Below, one piece after another: positions 54,493-64,000 of a stretch of 64,000 bases of DNA. Each line of letters opens with the position of its first letter. Position 1 is the first letter of the stretch. Both the position numbers and the translations under genes were made by a program. The notes below the pieces were generated by a model. That model worked only from the letters and a program-made list of their open reading frames with translations. It had not been told where the DNA came from and did not search any database. This DNA is from Ascarosepion bandense (lineage: Eukaryota > Mollusca > Cephalopoda > Sepiida > Sepiidae), in NCBI GenBank assembly GCA_037127315.1, contig JBBBDQ010001918.1, positions 3,837,501 through 3,901,500 of the forward strand, given 5' to 3'.

Positions 54493-54920
54493 ATCATTAG
54501 CGGTAAGCTAATAACAGAAAGAAAAAATCTCGTGTTATGAATTTGTATATTTGCTGCTTTTAATGCTTTTTAATATTGCATTACCTCTACCGTATTGAGC
54601 AATACAGTCGTTCTTTAGATAAATTGTGAATATCACTCCGACATAAACCAATTTCTTCCAAAAGTCGTGAAACACTTTGGCAGTTTAATTCTTTTATTTT
54701 TTATTTTAACATTGACCATTAATAATTGAGAGTAGAATTCGTAATGTCACTATTTGACTCTGCTTTTGACAAGGTTTTTTTATTCTATTAATCGGTTACC
54801 CAGTTATTCTACATTCTTATAATCCCAGCCATTCTTATAAGATGATAAATATAATATTTATTTTCCACAATTGGTGTCGGCTTTGACATAATTTTGAAAG
54901 CTTACAAACATACCTACCTA
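54493..54920. other. Unassigned AT-rich sequence
   Basis: No recognised feature. Confidence 0.35.
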
Positions 54921-55213
54921 TCAGTCAGTCAGTTAAGTGCCATACGTGAATCACGCTTGGCCAATCATATTTCGAAAGAGACATGGCTGACTGGGTAGAA
55001 GATTATCCCGCAGTAGGTTGCCAATACTTTCTGTGGTAGACTGATTGCCAGAACCCAGTCTCTCGTGTTATTTTACCCATAACTGGAGGGGAAGGACGGA
55101 TTAATAGCTTTTCTAAGGGTATTTGCGCGTAAGTGACTGCAGAGCATTCAACTGGAATTCGAACTCGGCTCTCCAATTTCTCGTTCTGAGAAGATATGCG
55201 TTGCACCAAAATG
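54921..55213 (-). mobile_element. SINE family A copy
   Basis: Tail CAGTCAGTCAGTTAAGTGCC at 54922, body with a small deletion (ACTGATTGCCAGAACCC), and a head with GAGTTCGAATTCC and a degraded A-box. Confidence 0.8.
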
Positions 55214-55284
55214 TAGAGCTGCATAAATTAATAGAACAATTCAAAGAAGCAAAAGCTCTCTCAACATAATCTGAAAAGTAAGAC

Positions 55285-55288
<4 letters not shown>

Positions 55289-55364
<76 letters not shown>
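55289..55364. repeat. (CA)n(TA)n microsatellite
   Basis: CA run then TA run. Cys/Val-rich minus frames here are artefacts. Confidence 0.95.
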
Positions 55365-55368
<4 letters not shown>

Positions 55369-55632
55369 TACCATATTCGAAATATATATTCTGTCTGGTG
55401 GATAGGAAGTTGGTTACCGGACATTTGTGGCCCGAGACAAATGTGTCCCTGGGTAATTGCATAACTCTGGCAATTGTTTTGAAGTTACCATATTTTCTTT
55501 ATAGATACTAATTGCAAACAATCTTTTAATTCTTAAAAAAAGCAAAACGTTAGTTAACATAACAACTCTGCTCTCAAAAATAAAACTGCAAATAAAAGAT
55601 TTATGAATCTATTAGAAACTCATGAAAACAAG

Positions 55633-56244
55633 ATCAGTCAGTTAAGTACCATACGTGATACACGCTTGGGCGATCATGTCTCGAAAGATACATGACTCAC
55701 TAGGCAGAAGATTATCTCTCAGTAGGTTGCCATTGCTTTCTGCGGTAGACTGGTTGCCAGCCAAGGCTATAGAACCCAATATGTCCTGTTGTTTGCCTCA
55801 TAGCTAGAGGGAGCAGCGCTGTATTATATTATTACGTTTTAATTAGTAGGGGATCAGTTTATTACTTCATAACAATAGAAATCCGATCCCCCATTTTATG
55901 ACCAGTAGATACCTGATCATAATCCCAACTATTCAGTCAATCAGTTAAGTGCCATACGTGAAACACGCTTGGGCGATCATGTCTCGAAAGATACATGACT
56001 CACTGGGCAGAAGATTATCCCACAGTAGGTTGCCATTGCTTTCTGCGGTAGACTGTTTTCCAGCCAAGGCTATAGAACCCAATCTGTCCTGTTATTTAAC
56101 CCATAACTGGAAGGAAGAGACGGATTAATACCTTTCCCAAGTGTATTTGCGCGTAAGTGAATGCAATGAATTCAACTGGAATTCGAACTCGGCTCCCCGA
56201 TTTCTCGTACCGAGCCGATATCCACTGCACCACAACACACATTC
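55633..56244 (-). mobile_element. SINE family A with duplicated tail
   Basis: Head near 56240 (GTGGTGCAGTGGATATCGG, GAGTTCGAATTCC), body, tail module 1 ending near 55940, linker GGGGGATCGG..CTGATCCCC with the AT-rich part, then tail module 2 to 55633. CAGTTAAGTRCCATACGTG occurs at 55636 and 55944, a 308-bp period. At 56246-56268 a 23-bp plus-strand head start (AGTGCGTTGTGGTGCAGTGG) forms a small inverted repeat with the SINE head. Confidence 0.82.
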
Positions 56245-56354
56245 TAGTGCGTTGTGGTGCAGTGGATAAATTTCTGAAATAGATCACAACATTTCTAACC
56301 TTTGATTAATTGCGTGAAACTACTAGAGTTTTCAATTTTTGAAAATTTTTAAAC

Positions 56355-56895
56355 ACTACCTGGGAAGCGTTCTGAGAGAGGAGGGAAAATGCGACACTGA
56401 GATCCCAAGGACGCATTTCAAACGCTAACCAGAGTACTGAAAAACATGAAAAGTTCATTGGAAACAAAGAAAAGAGTGCCGGACTACTATGTGATATCTG
56501 TCCTTCTGTATAACAAGAAATGTTGGACAATCTCTTTAAGGATGAAGGAGAGGCTCGAGGCAACAGAAATGTGGTTCTACAGAAGGATGCTGAGGATACC
56601 ATGGACTGAGCACGTGACTAACGACGAGGTGTAAGAGAGGATGAAAACGAGGAGAAAACTCATATTTAATATAAGGAAGAGACGGATGAGGTTTCTGGGA
56701 CATGTAATAAATAAGAAGGGCCTGGAGAATTTAATACTCACATGACGGATAGAGGAAAGAAAGACAGGAGAAAGCAGTCCGTGGCGTACTTGAGAGGCCT
56801 GAGCAAATAGATGGTAGAGCAGGGTTTGGGAGAAATACCAAGAGGAAGAATATTGAGAACGACAAAAGAAAGAGCAATCCAGTACTCTCTTCTTC
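56355..56895 (+). mobile_element. Diverged RTE C-terminal relic (plus)
   Basis: It reads GEGKCDTEIPRTHF, LTRVLKNMKSSLETKKRV, VLLYNKKCWTISLRMKERLE, TEMWFYRRMLRIPWTEHVTN, a TAA, then RKRRMRFLGHVINKKGLENL. It faces the large minus-strand RTE copy tail to tail. A short minus-strand RTE scrap lies at about 56880-56935. Confidence 0.72.
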
Positions 56896-56989
56896 GTTTT
56901 CAATGAGATTTCTGTCTTTCAGCACTCTAAGAATGCCAAGGGATACAGAAGAAAAAAAAAAGGCTGGCTAGCCCTGGTGTAGTCTATGT

Positions 56990-59255
56990 TATTTCTTCTT
57001 CTTCTATGTGCCCTGTCCCTTCAGGATATAGGCGATCATGGCTTTCCACGTCTCCCTATCCCTTGTGGCCCTCAGCATGTTTGTTCCTGTTACTCCTGGT
57101 AAACCCCGTTCCGTCATCCACCCGACCAGACCCTGCAAATATGTTATCCGCTGCATTCCTCTGTCTCTCTTTCCCTCTACCTGGCCAGTCAGTATCAGGT
57201 TCTCCAAACTCTCCTTCCTCATTGCGTGTCCCAAGAACTTCAGTTGTCTCTTCCTGATGCTCGGTATTAATTTCCTTTTTGTTGCCATTCTTTCCAACAC
57301 CTCATCGTTGCTTGCATGTTCAGTCCACGATATGCGCAGCATCCTTCTGTAGAACCACATTTCCGCTGCTTCCAGTTTTGTCCTCATTTTGGATGATATT
57401 GTCCAGCACTCACTACCATATTGAAGAACTGACATCACATAGCAATCCAGCACTCTTTTCTTTGTTTCTAGTGAAATTTTCCTGTGTGTTAGTACTTTAC
57501 TCAGCTTCTGGAACGCGTCCTTTGCCATGCCAATTCGCCTTCGGATCTCTGTGTCGCACTTTCCATCTCCTGTTAGAACACTTCCTAGATATTTACATTT
57601 TTGCACCTGCTTTATTCTGGTATCCCCCACCTGTATTTGGCATTTTGGGTTGCACCTTTTGTTGATGACCATGCATTCAGTTTTCTTAATGTTTATTTGC
57701 AGTCCTTTTTTGTCACTCTCCACCGATACCTTCTGTAGGAGGTCCTGCAGTTTCCTTTCCGTGTCTGCAATCAGCACTGTATCATCTGCATACCTTATGT
57801 TGTTCAAGTTGTGACCTCCAATAGCAAATCCTGTCGTGTCGTCTAGGGTCCTCAAAATATTCTCGCTGTACAGGTTGAACAAATCCGGTGAAAAGACACA
57901 TCCTTGCCAGTAGAGATTCTTAATTAGTCTGATGTCTTTCCCGAAAATGTCTAGGCTGTCGAGCATCTTCATCAATTCTTTGTGTCGTATCTTGTCGAAT
58001 GCCTTCGCATAGTCAATGAAACATAGGTATAAGTCTTTCTTCATTTGTATTGCCCTTTCGGAGAGCATCCTAATCATGAATATGGCGTTCCTTGTTCCAG
58101 TGTCTTTAACGAACCCGCACTGTTCCTGCCCTATCTCTGGCCTGATTCTGCTTCTCGCTCTATTCATCAGGATTCTGACAATCAGTTTTGTGATGTGACT
58201 CATTAAGCTGATAGTTCTGTGTAGTTCACACTCGTTTGCACCTGGTTTCTTCGGCAGTGCTATAAATATCAACTTGCATAGGTCGTCTGGTATTATTCCA
58301 CTGCTCTAAATTTCGTTTATTATGTCGGTAATTTTTTCTATGCCATATTCTTCTAAGACTATCAGCAGCTCTATCACTATGCCGTCTGGACCAGCTGCTT
58401 TGTTTCTGTTCATTTTGGCCATTGCAGCTTCCACGTCGGATTTTAGTATTTTCTGTCCATCCATCTCCTTGTGTATTCTCGGTTGTTCTCTCCTGTCGCA
58501 AAAAAGATCCTTTATATACTCTTCCCATCGCTGGAGTATTTTCTCTTTCTCTAATATGATTGTTCCATCCTTGGATTTTATGCATCCTGTTGAGGAGCAG
58601 GTTTTGTGTCCTGTCAGTTCTCTTATATCTTTATGCATCTCTGCTTTATTGGTCCTGCTCATTCTCTCTACTTCTGCGCATGTGTTGTTAAGCCATTCCG
58701 CTTTAGCTTGTCTGCATTTGTTCCTTATCTCCCTGTGAAGTTTCTTGTACTCTACTCCATGTCTTGGCATTATTTTTTGTCTCCTTTGCATCATGTGGAG
58801 AATTTCTTTGGTCATCCACTCATTTTTTCTTCTGCGTCTGATTTCCTTTGGGGCTATGTTGTTCGCTGAGGTCACCATCGCTTCCTTTAGTGAATGCCAT
58901 TTTGAGTGTCCTTTTCCAATTTGTTCTTCATATTTCTTTCTCACGCTCTCATTGTAGTCTTTCTGCAGGGTGAGGTCATTCACGAGCCTTGGTGATGTGC
59001 TGGGTTTCTTTAGTCTTCGGAGTTTCTCCCTTAGTTTGCAAATGACTGGGACGTGGTCGCTTCCGCAGTCGGCACCTGCATATGTTTTGCATTGGACCAC
59101 TGCGTTCCTGAATCTCTTGTTTATAGTTATGTAGTCTATTTGGTTCTTCGTGTCTCCTCCTGGGCTTCTCCATGTCCATAGTCGTCGTGGGTGCTCTTGA
59201 AACCAAGTGTTAGTAATTACCTGGTCATTGTCTGAAAGAGCCCAGTATAGCCTAC
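56990..59255 (-). mobile_element. RTE (BovB-like) retrotransposon: endonuclease end plus reverse transcriptase, near-continuous frame
   Basis: The minus strand is open in one phase from about 59250 to the stop at 57004 (about 749 codons), broken only by a TAG at 58306-58308. Order: the last part of an APE endonuclease (WFQEHPRRLWTWRSPGGDTK, NQIDYITI, and GSDHVPV, the catalytic SDH box), then a linker. The RT follows: PKKPGANECELHRTISLMSH, CGFVKDTGTRNAIFMIRMLS, LYLCFIDYAKAFDKIRHKEL (first catalytic Asp), GCVFSPDLFNLYSEN, IRYADDTVLIADTERK (YADD), then the C-terminal tail to GHAMRKESLENL and AMIAYILKGQGT. The RT copies its RNA at a nicked target. The 3' UTR is almost absent: the stop is followed by a short GAA repeat. 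The endonuclease N-terminus is lost. YWQ joins GCVF directly, where the 35-kb copy has 23 more residues, a 69-bp in-frame deletion. Inactive but recent-looking. Confidence 0.9.
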
Positions 59256-59513
59256 TATTTAGGGGATTTGAATAGAGAGGGTGTAGTCCATTCGCTCAGT
59301 TGTACTGTTAAGGGTAAAGTGTCTAGTTTACCCGCTTATGTCGGTGAGTTTGAATAATAAGTTTACCTCTACTCTACTGCTATTTTTCTGCCACTCAACT
59401 CATAAAGGAAAATCGATTCATGCCTTTCCAAGGGAATTTATGCGAAGTGAACAAAAAAGACGAGGTGAGGATTCGAACTCAACACCAGAATTTCCCCTCA
59501 CGTGACGGTAACC

Positions 59514-59520
<7 letters not shown>
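59256..59520. other. Possible very diverged tRNA-like SINE
   Basis: At 59400-59510 ATAAAGGAAAATCGATTCAT, GCCTTTCCAAGGGAATTTAT and GAGGATTCGAACTCAACACC echo the family A body and B-box on the minus strand, with little identity. The rest is unassigned. Confidence 0.35.
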
Positions 59521-59547
<27 letters not shown>

Positions 59548-59982
59548 AGAGATGATAAGTTGTGGTGATTCTTAGCGTCAAGATTGTAGTTTTTTTCAGT
59601 GGTTTACTGATAAAAGGATATTTTTGCAAGCCGTTTTTTTTGTCGTAAAGTGCTAGATATTGAGATAGAGATAAACGCGTTAATAAGATTAATACGGAGA
59701 GATTCTCACGTAACTGAGCAGAGTCATGCCGACTTCGAAACTTCGTAAAGACATTTTTTTATGTTTTCACTCCTCAGGGATGGTTCTTACTTGCGACCCC
59801 CACCTACATATAGATATGAGAATAAGTAAAAAAAAAAAATATCCACACTTTCGCTCTAATATATCTTCAGAAAAGTGTCCGGATAATTTTTTACTTTAGT
59901 TCGTATATGATGGTGAAGTATACAAACTATGTATACATATATAAACACACACGTATATATGTCTTTATTTATATTCTCCTTT

Positions 59983-60028
<46 letters not shown>

Positions 60029-60480
60029 CCTTTGGTCAGATTTTCCTAATTCATCAGATGCATTGCTAGCCGCGTTAGCCTTGAGAAATTATTTGATAAT
60101 TGCAGTTCACACGAGGTCCCAGAATTCGATTACCTTTACAACCTTGTACAGTTAGATCGCGCTGGCTCTAACTTTATCGAATCTGTGCTTATCAATTCTT
60201 AACTCCATCGGATTGGGCTAGCTATCCGTATGCTGGGGCGGAGTGGGGGTGCGGATCGCGTGCCAAAATGCTTACCGTATGGTTGATATGCTGCAAAAGA
60301 CACAGAGGCCGACCAAAATCGTCAACAACGATTCTACTCAAACCAAGTCCTATGTTAGACAGATTCCCTCAAGTTTCTGCATATTTTTCCTGTAGACCAA
60401 GCAATGGACAATCTTTTTTCGAACAGTGGGTCAAATGAAGCTCGGTTCATCTTAAAGTGGGCTGACCTACTAAAAAACAA
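59521..60480. other. Unassigned sequence with (TA)n runs
   Basis: (TA)n at 59520-59547 and 59983-60026. 60060-60440 is less repetitive with a local GC-rich patch (GGGGCGGAGTGGGGGTGCGG at 60235). No frame or family supported. Confidence 0.35.
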
Positions 60481-61407
60481 ACAAACAAACAACAACAATA
60501 ATAATAATAATAATAATAATAATCAAAATATTTTTTCATTAATGATATCACGGCCATTTTCGTAACAAAGGACCCTGCACATAAACACTTAGATTAGAAA
60601 TGAAGAAATGTCAATATTTTTGTCGGGTGGGGAGGACAAGTCCTTGCATGACTAAAAAAAGAAAAAAGACTTCTTTTAATATTATCACTAATAATACAGT
60701 GATTAACACAAGCTGCTTTGTGTTATTTGTTTCTAATTTATTTATTTGACGATACATAAACATTTATCTGAAAGAAGAAAATTTATTCTCTAGAGAAGAA
60801 ATAAATATAATTAACTTTTCCTGTATCCGAAGCAAAGAAGTTAACACATATGATCTTCCTTAGTTAAAATCGCCAATATTTTAAAATGTTGACAACGCTA
60901 ACTTCAACAAAATGTTACAAAATTAAAGAAACATTGTACTTAATCATTTTATCATAAATTGTTTCGTGCTTATCGAATATTTCTTTATTTGAGGAGTGTA
61001 TGCTTATACAGCGTTTAATTGATGATAGAATATGTATGATAATGGATGATGGGTTATTAGAGCTAGGGTTTATACATATTTTACTACATTTTTCTCTTTG
61101 TTAAAACCAAAGGCATGGTCATAAAAGGCTGTAAAGTATCATCCTTTACCTTCTACTCTTAAATGTCTCTAAAATTTTTAACAGGCCCATTAATCACCTC
61201 TCTCTTTCTTCCCCATTTTTCTCTTTTTGTTTAAATTCTAATTGACAACTTCCAATAATGATTTCCCATTTTCTCTATCCCACTTGTACCTCACACAAAA
61301 TTTAACATATAGAGAAAATAATTTTCCATCTCCCTTCACACGACCTGATGAGAAATTGTCCTTTCAATGTCGAAACAATTGATGATAATTTGTACATGTT
61401 CTAAACT
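60481..61407. other. Unassigned AT-rich sequence
   Basis: An (ACAA)/(AAT)n patch at 60480-60522. Nothing else recognised. Confidence 0.4.
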
Positions 61408-61409
61408 AG

Positions 61410-61490
<81 letters not shown>
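61408..61490. repeat. (CA)n(TA)n microsatellite
   Basis: About 32 CA repeats then TA repeats. Confidence 0.95.
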
Positions 61491-61491
<1 letters not shown>

Positions 61492-61564
61492 ATATTAACT
61501 ATAGTAAATGCAATACCAATAGTAACAGAACTAACTCTGCCAAAACTAGTACTAATTAAGCTAT

Positions 61565-61848
61565 AATTTAAATCGTCTTAAACAACCCACCGAGGACAAA
61601 CTCGGACGGAAAAGAGGGGGAGGTAAAAATAGAAACAAACGAAATACATGAACAAAAAGTCAATTACCCGTCAGAAAGAAGAAAAAAAACCAAGACGAAA
61701 ACCCTAACACTAAAGCGCTCAATACAAAAGTAGAGCAAACGAAGACAGAAAATCCAAGCAAGAGCCAACAAACCTAACAAGGTTTCAACCTACGGCTCGT
61801 CAGGGTAAATTGGGTAAATTTCACCCTACGGCTCGTCAGGGTAAATGT

Positions 61849-61850
<2 letters not shown>
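61565..61850 (+). repeat. Dispersed repeat family K, copy 2
   Basis: CGTCTTAAACAACCCACCGA, GACAAACTCGGACGG and a doubled ACCCTACGGCTCGTCAGGGT at the end. Homologous to 28025-28200, with the last block inverted relative to it. Confidence 0.5.

Positions 61851-61934
<84 letters not shown>
61851..61934. repeat. (TCTG)n(TC)n(TA)n compound microsatellite
   Basis: Three successive simple tracts without interruption. Confidence 0.95.
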
Positions 61935-61936
<2 letters not shown>

Positions 61937-61974
61937 GTTTAAGAGTAATAACAAAAAGGCAAATTTTATAAAGT

Positions 61975-62085
61975 TCTTACGACAGGAAATTGTGGAGACC
62001 CATGATCACCTACGCTCTAAAGGCGCAGGGGACGTGAAAAAGAATTGAATAACATGTTCGATTCAAAATTTCAAGTTCCGAGCAC
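61975..62085 (+). mobile_element. RTE 3' scrap joined to family F repeat
   Basis: GGAAATTGTGGAGACCCATGATC is the RTE terminal codon region as in the 2861-3440 array. Then GTTCGATTCAAAATTTCAAG is a family F landmark. Confidence 0.45.
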
Positions 62086-62349
62086 AAACATATATATATA
62101 TGAAAATAGCCGAAGGAAACCATGGCCGAAATTTTGCTGACATATACATTGTGTAATTAATGATGCTTGGAATTTTGTACCGTTATGATACAAGTTAAGA
62201 ATCATTTATTTAAAATTCTTAGGTCGGAAATGCTTCATTTTGGGGATTTATCGGATTTTAAGATATAGGCTATTTAATTTGTATAAAGCATTTATAAAAT
62301 ATGTCAGCTTTGGAATGGAAGGCAAGCATAAACACGATATTTCTTTACA

Positions 62350-62760
62350 TGTGATATTACGGCTTCTACCCCGCATCCGGGAGCAAGGCCTCTGAATGGG
62401 AGGTTGTGAAGAGCATAGAACCACCTCTTAATTGCTGTTGTTCCTAGGTCCAACCTGACCCGGAATGGTAGCAACTGTTATGGTCCCAGCTATCGGCAAA
62501 TAGTTAACACCCAAAATGGGGTCAAAACACTATGAAAGTATAAAAGTACACTTTTGTAAAAATATATACATAAAAATAGACTTTTATAGAAAAAATACAT
62601 TTTTGAAGGAAAAATATTACCAAAAATACATTTTTGAAGAAATTTTTTTTTACCATGACATATTTTTGAAAGAAAAAATATTCTCAGCAAAACATTTTTG
62701 AATACAAAACTAGAAGACATTCTCGGATTTTTAAAATGAAAAAGAAAAAAATATTCATTA
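62350..62760 (+). mobile_element. R2-like LINE 3' UTR fragment (G4)
   Basis: ACCCCGCATCCGGGAGCAAG, GGTCCAACCTGACCCGGAAT and GGGGTCAAAACACTATGAAA match the reverse complement of 30030-30370 along their length. No endonuclease codons are present. Confidence 0.55.
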
Positions 62761-63088
62761 AAATCTGACCAAATCAACTACTAGTATATATATAAATGCA
62801 GTACTTAGTTTTGAATAATACCTTTACCGAGCATGAAACACCTGATTGGTAATTCACGAACGAAGGTGTTGCTGTGACGATAGCTAAAGAAAAAAAAAAC
62901 TGGGACAAAAGTAAGCTACGTAGCTAGGCTGGTGAACCCAACGCAGGGCAGATTAGGTCATTTACAGCAAATGCGCATCACCTAGATGCCTTCCCAGTGC
63001 TTTCTGAAAACTTCCATTTGTGGCAATTCATGTCAGAACCTGAAAAACTTTTGGATGTTACCGGATTTTGGAATTTCGGCTAAAGGAT

Positions 63089-63380
63089 CAGTCAGTTAGG
63101 TTCCATACGTGATACACGCTTGGGCGATCCGTCACGAAAGAGACATGACTGACCGGGCAGAAGATTATCTCGCAGTAGGTTGCCCTTACTTTTTCCGGTA
63201 GAGTGGTTGCCAGCTAAGCTATAAAACCCAATCTATCCTGTTATTTAACCCATAACTTGAGGGAATACTTTTCCTAAGGGCATTTGCGCGTAAGTGAACG
63301 CTGGAAATTCAACTGGAATTCGAACTCAGCTCGCCGATTTCTCTTTCCGAGCGGATATCTACTGCACCACAACCCACATC
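63089..63380 (-). mobile_element. SINE family A copy
   Basis: Head near 63380 (GTGGTGCAGTAGATATCCG, B-box GAGTTCGAATTCC), body with a small deletion (TTGAGGGAATACTTTTCC), tail ending CCTAACTGACTG. Confidence 0.82.
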
Positions 63381-63439
63381 CTAAAGGATACTATATTAAT
63401 AATTAAACGTATCATATTCTTAACTGTTCTTATAAATTA

Positions 63440-63593
63440 CTAGCAGTATAGCCCGGCGTTGCTCGTGTGTAATGAAAGCTTTAAAACTAATCCATGGTCC
63501 TAGAGCTCAGACTCAGCCTAAAGAATATTTGTGTGAAGTCTGGTGAGAATCGGACATACAGACAGATAAAAAGACACACACACAAACATCTTG

Positions 63594-63647
<54 letters not shown>

Positions 63648-63978
63648 CGATTTTCTGCACTATTGTAAGAACTGCAACCCTGAAACTTCTAAATATCGTT
63701 TCTTATGCCTTTGTCTATGAGTGTATCAAATTTGATTAAAATCGGACCACTCCTTCAATAACCTGATTTTTTCGATTATCGATTTTCGATATTTATCGGG
63801 GGTACCTGACACAAAACCTAGCTAAGAACACTCGCAGACGTATATAGTACAACTGTGTAAATTTTCCAGAAAATCGGTTAAGCCTTTTCAGAGTCTATTG
63901 ATAACGGACACACACACACAGACACATACACACACACACACACGCACAGACAAAGTTCCATTTATAAATAAGTTTAGA
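63440..63978 (-). mobile_element. Helitron-like element, complete copy (H6)
   Basis: On minus it starts TCTAAACTTATTTATAAATG at 63978 after an A and ends GCCGGGCTATACTGCTAG at 63440 before a T. The subterminal potential stem is ACGAGCAACGCCGGGC. Internal (TG)n, the ATCGATAATCG block and (TA)n at 63596-63646 are as in the copy at 12654. Confidence 0.62.
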
Positions 63979-64000
63979 TAGAATTTCCAGAAAGAGAATT

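Noticed and set aside
57006..58957. Plus-strand frames opposite the RTE element
   Set aside because: Antisense shadows of the well-supported minus-strand polymerase frame.

Overview
This is AT-rich eukaryotic genomic DNA made almost entirely of transposable-element remains and tandem repeats. I find no convincing host protein-coding gene, no intact tRNA or rRNA gene, and nothing bacterial such as an operon or CRISPR array. Many tRNA-derived SINEs, RTE (BovB-like) retroelements, Jockey/CR1-like and R2-like LINE tails, Tc1/mariner relics, dense TA/TC/TG/GAA microsatellites and large minisatellites occur together. That mix, and my recollection of similar repeats, suggests a mollusc, most likely a cephalopod such as an octopus. 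This assignment is inference and was not tested by a search.

Layout. Positions 1-6.7 kb: SINEs, a Jockey/CR1-like 3' end, an RTE relic whose last codons are amplified into a ~125-bp tandem array, and a Tc1 element broken by a LINE fragment. 7.3-10.1 kb: a 144-bp (48-codon) satellite of about 19 units. 10.2-15.5 kb: RTE, SINE and LINE tails, including a SINE with a triplicated tail and the best copy of a Helitron-like element. 15.6-20.1 kb: a 4.5-kb purine-rich GAA/GAT compound minisatellite of about 70 units. 21.5-31 kb: SINE foldbacks, two solo LTRs, Tc1/mariner-superfamily transposase relics, tRNA-like foldback elements and R2-like LINE 3' ends. 28.9-33 kb: 5S-rRNA-derived tandem repeats interrupted by LINE pieces. 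35-36.2 kb: an RTE reverse-transcriptase relic. 38.8-40.4 kb and 45.3-46.9 kb: two TC-rich minisatellites. 42.4-43.3 kb: an LTR with a LINE nested inside. 47-56 kb: further SINE, RTE, Helitron-like and LINE copies and a solo LTR nested in a LINE. 57-59.25 kb: the best coding relic, a nearly continuous RTE endonuclease/RT frame on the minus strand. 59.3-64 kb: mostly unassigned sequence with microsatellites, a SINE and a Helitron-like copy.

The elements record layered insertion: LTRs in LINEs, LINEs in LTRs and Tc1, SINEs in LINEs. Four LTR insertions still show 5-bp target-site duplications. RTE, R2-like and Jockey-like LINEs would be the autonomous drivers. SINEs and Helitron-like elements are non-autonomous. 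No copy in the window looks fully competent. I did not find a clearly new biological system. The most unusual items are the repeats generated from other repeats (RTE C-terminus array, LINE 3'-end VNTR, SINE tail multimers, 5S-derived arrays) and the 48-codon satellite.
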